NCBI GenBank assembly: GCA_043815465.1
Contig: JBDRIW010000033.1
Span: 1-17,953, forward strand
Origin: JBAZFF01 sp043815465
Lineage (GTDB): Bacteria; Patescibacteriota; Minisyncoccia; Minisyncoccales; RBG-13-42-11
DNA: 17,953 nt
Direction: 5' to 3'
The notes beneath the pieces were generated by a model. That model was not told the origin of the DNA and did not search any database. It was given only the letters and a program-made list of their open reading frames with translations. This document shows, piece after piece, positions 1 to 6,673 of the stretch; position 1 is the stretch's first letter; each line of letters starts with the position of its first letter. A program made the position numbers and the translations under genes.

Positions 1-1209
1 AATACTTCTAGACTAGAAGATACTTTCGTTACCTTAGAAGATGGAGCTCAATCAGAAGAAACCTTAACTACTCCAGAAATATCAGAAACATCAGAGGAAG
101 AAATAAAAGATGAGGATTCAGAGTTGGTGTTGGAAGAGGAAAAAGTTGTTAAAGAAATCATAGATTTTCTCATAGGGTTAACTAATCCAAATTCTCTTTC
201 TTCTGTGTCAACTATTTTAAAAGAATCGGCTGCAAAAATTATGAGTCCGCCCTTGATTATTGGTGAACAATTTAAAGTTGAAGTAGACCAGACCAAGGCA
301 ACTATCATGTGGGTTACCGACAAGAAATCAAATAGTTTAATTGCTTATTCTCCAGAGGAAGATTATAATATTACTAAAGATGAACCATATGCCATTGTGG
401 TTGGTAATCCTGATGAAAAAGTGACTGATCATATCGTTGAAATATTAAATCTTAAACCATCAACTTCTTATTATTATCAAATCAGATCAGAGCCAGCTAT
501 TGGTCCTCGAGCAGAGAGCGAAGTAAAAACATTAAAAACTTCGAGTCTTTTATTGGAAATTTCAGATATTACTTTTGAAAAGATTACAGAATCAATCGTT
601 AATTTATCTTGGAAGACTAATATTCCCGCTAGAACCATCATCGCTTGGACTAATCTTGAAACTGGCGATGAAGAGACAGAAGAAAATCCATCTTTTTTGA
701 GAGATCACACATTTAAACTAGAAGAACTTGTGCCCAATATTGATTATTCTTTAAAGCTTGTAACTATTGATGAATCTGGTAACGAAGCTAATTCTCCTAT
801 TCTTTCATTTTCAACTGGTGAAGATTCCTTAGCTCCTGAAATTTATCAAGTTCGCTCAGATGCTGCTATTTCTCCAGGAGGAGAGAAAGTACAGACTATT
901 ATCACTTGGTTGACTAATGAGTTTTCTTCTTCCCAAGTTTTCATTCTGGAAGGTTTAAATTCAGATCCAGCTCTAGCTATCTCCACCCAAGTGGACGAAG
1001 CCTTAATCAGAAAACATACAGTTGTTGTTCCTGGTTTAAAACCAGGAACTGTCTATTTATTCAGAGTTCAGTCAACCGATCCTTCTGGCAACACAGCTGT
1101 TTCAAGGGATTTTACTCTCTTAACTCCGCAACAAAGGAAGACTATTATTCAAACAATCATCCAGAATTTCGAAGAAACATTTAGTTGGATGCAAAGGCTA
1201 GGATTGTGA
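1..1209 (+). CDS. Fibronectin type III repeat protein, 5'-truncated
   Basis: The frame is open from base 1, so the true start lies upstream; 402 codons precede the TGA stop. The first 40 or so visible codons form a Glu/Ser/Thr-rich, acidic low-complexity linker. Three consecutive beta-sandwich repeats of fibronectin type III / purple-acid-phosphatase-N type follow, at roughly residues 84-180, 183-272 and 278-374. Each has the W(V/K/L)T(D/N) strand (IMWVTD, LSWKTN, ITWLTN) and a later 'L.P.T.Y.(Y/F)(Q/R)(I/V)' strand; the second and third also have 'D(E/P)SGN' loops. The tail (about 375-402) is amphipathic, with no sorting motif or membrane helix visible. Such repeats are common in exported surface proteins that bind other proteins or sugars. 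Any signal peptide or catalytic domain would be in the missing N-terminal part, so no function is assigned. It does not appear to share an operon function with glyS, 43 bases downstream. Confidence 0.8.
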   Translation, partial: NTSRLEDTFVTLEDGAQSEETLTTPEISETSEEEIKDEDSELVLEEEKVVKEIIDFLIGLTNPNSLSSVSTILKESAAKIMSPPLIIGEQFKVEVDQTKATIMWVTDKKSNSLIAYSPEEDYNITKDEPYAIVVGNPDEKVTDHIVEILNLKPSTSYYYQIRSEPAIGPRAESEVKTLKTSSLLLEISDITFEKITESIVNLSWKTNIPARTIIAWTNLETGDEETEENPSFLRDHTFKLEELVPNIDYSLKLVTIDESGNEANSPILSFSTGEDSLAPEIYQVRSDAAISPGGEKVQTIITWLTNEFSSSQVFILEGLNSDPALAISTQVDEALIRKHTVVVPGLKPGTVYLFRVQSTDPSGNTAVSRDFTLLTPQQRKTIIQTIIQNFEETFSWMQRLGL

Positions 1210-1239
1210 GTAACCCTTTTTCTTTCAGCTTAAATTAGG

Positions 1240-1252
1240 TAGAATAAAATCG
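1240..1252 (+). promoter_or_regulatory. Possible leaderless -10 box for glyS
   Basis: TAGAAT at 1240-1245 is followed by 7 bases and then the glyS ATG. That spacing would put transcription initiation at or next to the start codon. No convincing -35 box lies 16-18 bases upstream, only a T-rich tract. There is no Shine-Dalgarno sequence in the 43-base gap. The call rests on one hexamer in AT-rich DNA and is supported mainly by the same arrangement at korA. Confidence 0.35.
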
Positions 1253-2581
1253 ATGGATAATTTAATGCAAAAAATCATATCTTTAGTAAAAAGGAGAGGA
1301 TTTATATTCCTCTCTTCTGAGATATATGGAGGATTCAGTTCTTGCTATGATTATGGGCCCTTGGGCGTGGAAATGAAAAATAATATTAAGTCAGCTTGGA
1401 GAAAAGAAATGACTCAGTTGGAAGATAATATCGTTGGGTTAGATTCATCTATTTTAATGAGCCCCAAGGTATGGGAAGCTTCAGGTCATTTAACAGCTGG
1501 TTTTGCAGATGAGTTAGTGGAGTGTAAAAAATGTCACCAAAGATTTAGAGAAGATTTATTAGAAGCTAAAAATTGTCCTAATTGTAAAGGAGAATTTACT
1601 GCTCCTAGAAAATTTAATTTAATGATGAAAACTAATATTGGTCCCGTGGAAGATGAAGCCTCTATCAGCTACTTAAGAGCTGAAACATGTCAAGGAATAT
1701 ATGTTAATTTTCTTAATGTTTTAAACTCTTCTAGAAAGAAAATTCCTTTTGGGATAGCCCAAGTAGGAAAATCTTTTAGGAATGAAATAAACCCAGGAAA
1801 CTTTACCTATAGAACTAGAGAGTTTGAACAAATGGAACTTCAGTGGTTTTGTAAACCAAAAGAAGCTGATAAATTCTTTGATTATTGGAAAAAACAGAGA
1901 ATGGATTGGTATATAAAGCTAGGAATAGATAAAAAGAATCTCAAATTTAATGAGGCTAGAAAAGAAGATTTAGCTCATTATGCTAAAAGAGTTGTAGATA
2001 TAGAATATAAGTTTCCTTTTGGTTGGAGAGAAATAGAAGGGATACATAATAGAGGAGATTGGGATCTATCAAATCATTCAAAGTTCTCTGGACAGGATTT
2101 AAAATATTTTGATGAAGAAACAAAAGAAAAGTATTTTCCATATGTGATAGAAACTTCCGCAGGAGCAGATAGATCTTTTTTGGCCTTTTTAGTAGATGCT
2201 CTTAAAGAGGTGAAGGGAGGAAGATCTGAGACAACAGATACCTCAAAAGAGTCAGAAACAATATTAGCTTTAAATAAAACTTTGGCACCTATTAAAATTG
2301 CGATATTACCTTTAGTTAAAAATAAACCAGAGATAGTTAAAAAAGCAAAAGAAGTTCATTCTCTTTTAAGACAACATTTTGTTTGTCAGTACGATGAAAT
2401 AGCTTCTATCGGGAGAAGATATCGTAGACAAGATGAAATAGGAACGGTTTTTGCTGTAACTATAGATTTTGATACCTTAGAGACTAATGAAGTAACAGTT
2501 AGAGATAGAGACACTATGAAGCAGGAGAAAGTAAAAGTAGATGATTTGGTAAATGTTTTAAGAGAAAAACTAGAAAATTAA
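1253..2581 (+). CDS. glyS: Glycyl-tRNA synthetase, dimeric (alpha2) class II type
   Basis: Charges tRNA-Gly with glycine in the cytoplasm. The 442-residue protein is the single-chain type rather than the glyQ/glyS heterotetramer. The N-terminal 'GGFSSCYDYGPLGVEMKNNI' region (27-46) is characteristic. A CxxC...CxxC zinc-finger insertion follows (C91, C94, C108, C111). Motif 2 is around 'VGKSFRNEI' (171-179) with 'TREFEQMELQWF' after it, and motif 3 is 'ETSAGADRSFLAFL' (300-313). The anticodon-binding domain runs from about 346 to the end and includes 'YRRQDEIGTVFAVTIDF'. The ATG at 1253 is chosen because it leads directly into the N-terminal helix; a second ATG at 1265 is possible. Its TAA shares a base with the ATG of the M16 peptidase, implying co-transcription and coupled translation. 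Arginine is almost entirely AGA/AGG, with one CGT found. Confidence 0.96.
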   Translation: MDNLMQKIISLVKRRGFIFLSSEIYGGFSSCYDYGPLGVEMKNNIKSAWRKEMTQLEDNIVGLDSSILMSPKVWEASGHLTAGFADELVECKKCHQRFREDLLEAKNCPNCKGEFTAPRKFNLMMKTNIGPVEDEASISYLRAETCQGIYVNFLNVLNSSRKKIPFGIAQVGKSFRNEINPGNFTYRTREFEQMELQWFCKPKEADKFFDYWKKQRMDWYIKLGIDKKNLKFNEARKEDLAHYAKRVVDIEYKFPFGWREIEGIHNRGDWDLSNHSKFSGQDLKYFDEETKEKYFPYVIETSAGADRSFLAFLVDALKEVKGGRSETTDTSKESETILALNKTLAPIKIAILPLVKNKPEIVKKAKEVHSLLRQHFVCQYDEIASIGRRYRRQDEIGTVFAVTIDFDTLETNEVTVRDRDTMKQEKVKVDDLVNVLREKLEN

Positions 2582-3846
2582 TGTTTAAAAAAATAACTCT
2601 TAAAAATGGGTTGAGGATTATCACCGTTCCTCAAACTGATACTCAAGCTGTAACTGTTTTTACTTTAGTAGGAGTAGGCTCAAAATATGAGAAAAAGAAT
2701 ATATCTGGAATCTCTCATTTTTTGGAGCATTTGTTTTTTAAAGGAACAAAAAAAAGACCAACAGCTTTAAAAGTAATAGAACCCCTAGATAAAGTAGGAG
2801 GTATGTTTAATGCTTTTACTAGCGAGGAATGTACTGGATATTATGCCAAGGTTGAAGCCTCTAAATTAGATTTAGCATTAGATTGGGTTTCAGATATTTA
2901 TTTAAATTCTTTGTTTCCTCCAAAAGAAATAGAAAAAGAAAGAGGAGTTATAATAGAAGAAATAAATATGTATTTAGACAATCCGATGGCTCATATTGGA
3001 GAAATTTGGAAGAGTCTTCTTTATGGAGACCAACCAGCTGGTTGGGATATAGCAGGGACTAAAGAAACAATTAAAAATATTTCTCGTCAACAGATATTGA
3101 ATTATAGAAAATCTCAATACACTGCTTCAAGCACCATCGTTTGTGTAGCTGGTAATTTTAAAGAAGATGAAATAATAGAAAAGATTAAAAAGACTTTTCA
3201 AAAAATATCAGTTTCAAAGCCAAATAAAAAAGTAAAAGTGATAGAAAGGCAAACTGTTCCAGAATGCTTAGTTGAATTTAAAAAAACAGATCAAACTCAT
3301 TTTCATTTAGGAGTTAGAGCATATAATGTTTTTGACTCTAGAAGGTATGTTTTAGATGTAATCTCTGTCATTTTAGGAGGGATGATGAGCTCTCGTTTAT
3401 TTACAGAGGTTAGGGAAAAACAAGGATTAGCTTATTATATTAAAGCAGAAAGTGATGCAGATTCAGATGTAGGATTTTTAGTCGCTAAAGCAGGCGTTGA
3501 TAATAAAAGAGTTGATAAAGCCATAACAACTGTTTTAAAAGAATTTAAAAAACTTACTCAGAAAAAAATATCAGCGACAGAGCTTAAGAAAGCTAAAGAA
3601 AATATAAAAGGAAAAGTATCTCTAAGCTTAGAAGCTTCAGATGCTAAAGCTTTCTTTTATGCTAGCCAGGAAATCATAGAAGGAAGTATTTTAAAGCCAG
3701 AAGAAATCTTTAAAAGAATTGATAAAGTTTCTGCAAATGATATTCTAAAGGTAGCAAAGGATATCTTTAAACCAAAGAATTTAAACCTAGCTATTATTGG
3801 TCCGTTTGAAGACCAAGAAAGATTTAGAAAATTATTAAAATTATGA
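2581..3846 (+). CDS. M16 family zinc metallopeptidase (processing-peptidase-like)
   Basis: A predicted zinc peptidase of the pitrilysin/M16B group, related to YmxG/PqqL-type enzymes and mitochondrial processing peptidase beta. The inverted zinc motif HFLEH is at residues 46-50 (H46, E49 and H50), and the third ligand is most likely E127 in 'ERGVIIEEI', about 77 residues later, as is usual for the family. The C-terminal half carries the conserved 'SRLFTEVREKQGLAYYI' segment typical of the second M16 domain. At 421 residues it has the standard two-domain length of M16B proteins. I see no clear signal peptide, so it is probably cytoplasmic; the substrate cannot be told from sequence. It starts on the last base of the glyS stop (TAATG), and its TGA overlaps the next gene's ATG (ATGA), so the three genes look translationally coupled. 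Confidence 0.93.
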   Translation: MFKKITLKNGLRIITVPQTDTQAVTVFTLVGVGSKYEKKNISGISHFLEHLFFKGTKKRPTALKVIEPLDKVGGMFNAFTSEECTGYYAKVEASKLDLALDWVSDIYLNSLFPPKEIEKERGVIIEEINMYLDNPMAHIGEIWKSLLYGDQPAGWDIAGTKETIKNISRQQILNYRKSQYTASSTIVCVAGNFKEDEIIEKIKKTFQKISVSKPNKKVKVIERQTVPECLVEFKKTDQTHFHLGVRAYNVFDSRRYVLDVISVILGGMMSSRLFTEVREKQGLAYYIKAESDADSDVGFLVAKAGVDNKRVDKAITTVLKEFKKLTQKKISATELKKAKENIKGKVSLSLEASDAKAFFYASQEIIEGSILKPEEIFKRIDKVSANDILKVAKDIFKPKNLNLAIIGPFEDQERFRKLLKL

Positions 3847-4871
3847 ATGGAGAAAAAGTATTAGATATTTCATGGGGAACTATTCTAAAGATCGCTTTAG
3901 GTTTGGTTATTTTTTATATACTGTATCTTATCAAAGATATACTTATATGGTTTATCTTCGCTCTGATAATATCTGTTTTATTTGATCCTGCTATTAAATT
4001 TTTACAAAAGATGAAAATTCCTAGAGTACCATCAGTCATTTTGATTTATGTGGGATTTTTTGGAATATTAGGAATCACTATTTATTGGACAATACCAATG
4101 TTTATCGGGGAAATACAACAATTTTCTCAGTTTTTTCCACAATATTTTGAAAGACTAGCTCCTCCATTGAAGGGACTGGGGATAGAAGCCTTTGATAGTA
4201 TGGAAAGCTTTACTATGGCTATGGGGACTATGCTTCAAAAAGCATCTGCTGATATTCTTAGTGCCTTGGCTTTATTCTTCGGAAGCATAGGATCAACAAT
4301 ATTTATTTTAGCTATAGCTTTATTCTTATCTTTAGAAGAAAAAGGAGTAGAAAAAGTTATAGGATTATTATTCCCTAAAAGGATGGAGGGGTTTATTCTC
4401 TCTCTTTGGGAGAGATCGCAAACTAAAGTCGCAGCTTGGTTTGGAAGTAGAATACTTACCTCTGCCTTTGTCGGCATAGCTGTTTTTATTACTTTATATT
4501 TGTTCGATGTAAAATATGCTGCCACATTAGCACTTCTATCGGGAATATTTGATTTCATTCCTATTATAGGTCCACTTATGATTGGAGCTTTAATTTTTGT
4601 TTTTATTGCTTTAGATTCTTGGTTAAAAGCTATTTTTGTAATAGTTGCTTTCTTATTAATTCAGCAGATAGAGGGCAATATTTTATCTCCTATCTTAACT
4701 AAAAAACTTGTTGGGTTGCCTCCCGTTTTAGTTTTAATTTCTTTATCAATAGGAGCTCAGCTTCTAGGAGTAATGGGAGCCATTTTAGCTATTCCTTTGG
4801 CTGGTATTCTTTACGAATTTTTTAGAGATTTCTTGAAAAAGAGAAAAGAAGAAAAAGCAGTAGTTTTATAG
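3843..4871 (+). CDS. AI-2E family transporter / PerM-like membrane protein
   Basis: A 342-residue polytopic inner-membrane protein. Hydrophobic segments lie at about 12-30, 32-48, 64-86, 143-164, 203-222, 224-252, 260-275 and 294-325, matching the roughly eight-helix AI-2E transporter fold. The family signature near the C-terminus is well preserved: 'IQQIEGNILSPILTKKLVG' (273-291) followed by 'LPPVLVLISLSIGAQLLGVMGAILAIPLAGI'. The segment between the third and fourth helices (about 87-140) is a soluble loop. Members have been linked to autoinducer-2 export, sodium/proton exchange and other transport, so the family is clear but the substrate is not. It overlaps the M16 gene by four bases (ATGA) and is the last gene of that run, followed by a possible terminator. 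Confidence 0.9.
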   Translation: MNGEKVLDISWGTILKIALGLVIFYILYLIKDILIWFIFALIISVLFDPAIKFLQKMKIPRVPSVILIYVGFFGILGITIYWTIPMFIGEIQQFSQFFPQYFERLAPPLKGLGIEAFDSMESFTMAMGTMLQKASADILSALALFFGSIGSTIFILAIALFLSLEEKGVEKVIGLLFPKRMEGFILSLWERSQTKVAAWFGSRILTSAFVGIAVFITLYLFDVKYAATLALLSGIFDFIPIIGPLMIGALIFVFIALDSWLKAIFVIVAFLLIQQIEGNILSPILTKKLVGLPPVLVLISLSIGAQLLGVMGAILAIPLAGILYEFFRDFLKKRKEEKAVVL

Positions 4872-4881
4872 TAATTTCATT

Positions 4882-4922
4882 AACAGCTAATTAACTTCTT
4901 TATTAAATGGGCTGTTTTTTTA
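4882..4922 (+). terminator. Possible Rho-independent terminator after the AI-2E gene
   Basis: AACAGC at 4882-4887 pairs with GCTGTT at 4911-4916, directly followed by a T-run (4915-4921). TTAA (4891-4894) can also pair with TTAA (4903-4906) inside the loop. The six-base outer stem is short and the loop long, so strength is doubtful. Its position 11 bases after the stop codon and just before a promoter region supports the call. Confidence 0.5.
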
Positions 4923-4931
4923 TTTCCATTA

Positions 4932-4969
4932 TGATAAAATGATATAATTGCTACATTGATAGTTAAAAT
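4932..4969 (+). promoter_or_regulatory. Promoter region upstream of the first LAGLIDADG gene and rsmI
   Basis: Three -10-like elements are stacked here. TGATAAAAT (4932-4940) and TGATATAAT (4940-4948) are both extended -10 boxes, the second matching TGnTATAAT exactly. TAAAAT (4964-4969) sits 6 bases before the ATG at 4976, which would give a leaderless mRNA. No good TTGACA box is present, as is common for extended -10 promoters. rsmI has no visible promoter of its own, so it probably depends on this region. Confidence 0.55.
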
Positions 4970-4975
4970 GGTTTT

Positions 4976-5941
4976 ATGGGAAAACTTATTTATATTCCAA
5001 AATATAAATTAGTAGAGTTATATAAAGGACAAAAATTTTCGGTTAGAAAAATAGCTAAAATTTATAATTGCGACGGGAGGACAATTCATAGAAAATTGAA
5101 AGTATTTGGTATTAAGACGAGGTCTCCCTCTGAGGCAGCAACAAAAGTAAATATCCCGAAGGGTAAATTAAGATATCATTATATTCATAAAAAACTTTCT
5201 ACTTGTAAAATAGCTAAAATTTATAATTGCGATGATTTCACCATTTTTAAAAAATTACGCACATACGGCATCAAAATTCGTACCAAATCTGAGGCAATAT
5301 CAAGATATCACAGATACAACTTTAAAGGTAATTTAAGAGAGAAGGCTTATATGATTGGTTTTCGTTTAGGAGATTTGTACGTGGAGAGAAATCATCATTT
5401 GATGATCGTTAAATGTTCTTCAACTTATTTAGAGCAAATTGGACTAATTAAAAATTTATTTAATAAATATGGACACATTCGTATCCGTAAAACTATCCGT
5501 TTATCTGGTAAGCGAAATATAATAGATATTTGTTGTCATTTAAATAAATCGTTTGAATTTCTTTTACCGAAAAAGGATATAATCCCCAAATGGATTAGGC
5601 AAAACAAAATATTTTTTATATCATTTTTAGCTGGATATACTGATGCGGAAGGATGGATTGGAATCAGTGGAAAGAAAAAACACCTAGGATTTCAAATTAA
5701 AACTTACGATAAAAATATTCTTTATCAAATTTGGCTGGTTCTGCAAAGGTTAAAAATAATATTTCCAAGACCTAGAATAGTTCAAAGTAAGACTAAAAGA
5801 CCTAAACAAAGGAAAGATTATTGGGGTATAAGTGTCAATAAAAAAGAATCTATATTAAAACTACTTTATCTATTGCAACCATATATGAAATATTTAAAAA
5901 AGAGAAAAATAATAAGAAAAATAATATTAATCAATCAATAA
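4976..5941 (+). CDS. Free-standing LAGLIDADG homing endonuclease-like protein with two HTH repeats
   Basis: A 321-residue, very basic protein predicted to bind and cut DNA site-specifically. The N-terminus has two tandem helix-turn-helix units of 53-codon period: 'RKIAKIYNCDGRTIHRKLKV' (24-43) and 'CKIAKIYNCDDFTIFKKLRT' (77-96), each followed by a 'GIK.R..SEA' turn. The C-terminal part has two LAGLIDADG helices: 'MIGFRLGDL' (126-134, acidic D133, final Gly replaced by Leu) and 'LAGYTDAEG' (218-226, acidic E225). Both catalytic acids are thus present, as expected for a single-chain active enzyme. It is not inside an intron or intein: the flanking genes are intact, and it ends 4 bases before rsmI. 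By hand count 7 of 24 arginine codons are CGN, while glyS has only one, which suggests recent arrival. A regulatory role, as in LAGLIDADG-derived WhiA, is an alternative. Confidence 0.85.
   Translation: MGKLIYIPKYKLVELYKGQKFSVRKIAKIYNCDGRTIHRKLKVFGIKTRSPSEAATKVNIPKGKLRYHYIHKKLSTCKIAKIYNCDDFTIFKKLRTYGIKIRTKSEAISRYHRYNFKGNLREKAYMIGFRLGDLYVERNHHLMIVKCSSTYLEQIGLIKNLFNKYGHIRIRKTIRLSGKRNIIDICCHLNKSFEFLLPKKDIIPKWIRQNKIFFISFLAGYTDAEGWIGISGKKKHLGFQIKTYDKNILYQIWLVLQRLKIIFPRPRIVQSKTKRPKQRKDYWGISVNKKESILKLLYLLQPYMKYLKKRKIIRKIILINQ
5048..5073 (+). repeat. 26-base direct repeat, copy 1
   Basis: It begins AAAATAGCTAAAATTTATAA and ends in ATTGCGA, encoding the K-I-A-K-I-Y-N-C-D core of the first HTH unit. 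The second copy lies 159 bases (53 codons) downstream in the same frame and is identical over all 26 bases. Confidence 0.9.
5207..5232 (+). repeat. 26-base direct repeat, copy 2
   Basis: An exact copy of 5048-5073 in the same reading frame, encoding the core of the second HTH unit. The sequence between the copies has diverged. Confidence 0.9.
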
Positions 5942-5945
5942 TTTT

Positions 5946-6620
5946 ATGATGGCGACTTTATTTATTATCAGTACTCCAATTGGAAATTTGAGAGATATTA
6001 CTATTAGAGCGATAGACGTTCTTAAAAATGTTGATTTAATTTTGTGTGAAGACACAAGGCAGACTCAAAAATTATTAGATAGATATGAAATTAAAAAACC
6101 TTCTTTGAGTTATCATCAACATTCTAAATTAAAAAAGGTAGAAGATATTATAAAGATGTTAGAAGATGGTAAAGTTTTGGCTTTAGTGTCAGATGCAGGA
6201 ACTCCTGGTATTTCAGATCCTGGCAATTTTTTAATTTCTAAAATAGTTGAAAATCAAAAAGATATTCAAATTATTCCTATTCCTGGACCTTCTGCTCTCG
6301 TGGCCGCAGCTAGTATTTCTGGTTTTCCAATGGATAAATTTTCTTTTTTAGGATTCCCTCCAGTTAAGAAAAAAAGAAATAAGTTTTTTAAAGAGTTGGA
6401 AGAATTAAAACATCCTGTTATTATCTATGAATCTCCTTATAGAATCATAAAAACATTGACTGAATTACCAGAAGATAGAGAAGTTGTTGTTTGTAGAGAA
6501 CTTACTAAAAAGTTTGAAACTATTTATAGGGGAATGACCGGAAAAATAATAGAATTAATAGGAAAATCAGAGTTAAAAGGAGAGTTTGTTGTGGTTTTAA
6601 ACGGAAAAAATAGAGTTTAA
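5946..6620 (+). CDS. rsmI: 16S rRNA 2'-O-ribose C1402 methyltransferase, short form
   Basis: Methylates the 2'-hydroxyl of C1402 in the decoding centre of 16S rRNA using SAM. All family blocks of the tetrapyrrole-methylase fold are present: 'TPIGNLRDIT' (10-19), 'LCEDTRQTQKLL' (33-44), the SAM-binding 'VSDAGTPGISDPG' (81-93), 'PIPGPSALVAAASISGFP' (111-128), 'FSFLGFPP' (132-139) and 'IIYESPYR' (159-166). At 224 residues it lacks the roughly 60-residue C-terminal domain of the E. coli enzyme (286 residues) and stops right after the catalytic core. Two adjacent ATG codons (5946 and 5949) are both possible starts. It follows the LAGLIDADG gene by 4 bases and has no obvious promoter or Shine-Dalgarno sequence, so expression probably depends on the promoter at 4932-4969. 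Confidence 0.95.
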   Translation: MMATLFIISTPIGNLRDITIRAIDVLKNVDLILCEDTRQTQKLLDRYEIKKPSLSYHQHSKLKKVEDIIKMLEDGKVLALVSDAGTPGISDPGNFLISKIVENQKDIQIIPIPGPSALVAAASISGFPMDKFSFLGFPPVKKKRNKFFKELEELKHPVIIYESPYRIIKTLTELPEDREVVVCRELTKKFETIYRGMTGKIIELIGKSELKGEFVVVLNGKNRV

Positions 6621-6635
6621 AAAAGGACTCATCTG

Positions 6636-6644
6636 TGTTAAAGT
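6636..6644 (+). promoter_or_regulatory. Possible extended -10 box for metG
   Basis: TGTTAAAGT fits TGn plus a -10 hexamer matching TATAAT at 4 of 6 positions. No -35 box is clear. It is 29 bases before the metG ATG and overlaps the left edge of the hairpin at 6645-6667. Weak evidence. Confidence 0.3.
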
Positions 6645-6667
6645 AAAGGGGAGTTAATCCTCTTTTT
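6645..6667 (+). terminator. Terminator-like hairpin between rsmI and metG
   Basis: AAAGGGGA (6645-6652) pairs with TCCTCTTT (6658-6665) around the loop GTTAA, with one G-T wobble, and runs into T residues up to 6667. It is the most GC-rich hairpin in the window and lies only 6 bases before the metG ATG. It could end the rsmI transcript or act as a 5' leader structure for metG. The AGGGGAG on its left arm is too far from the ATG (about 21 bases) to serve as a normal Shine-Dalgarno sequence. Confidence 0.5.
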
Positions 6668-6673
6668 GGTTTT

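Noticed and set aside
124..1209. A TTG start at 124 for the FN3 protein
   Set aside because: The same frame is open back to base 1 and encodes a plausible linker, so the gene is simply cut by the window edge.
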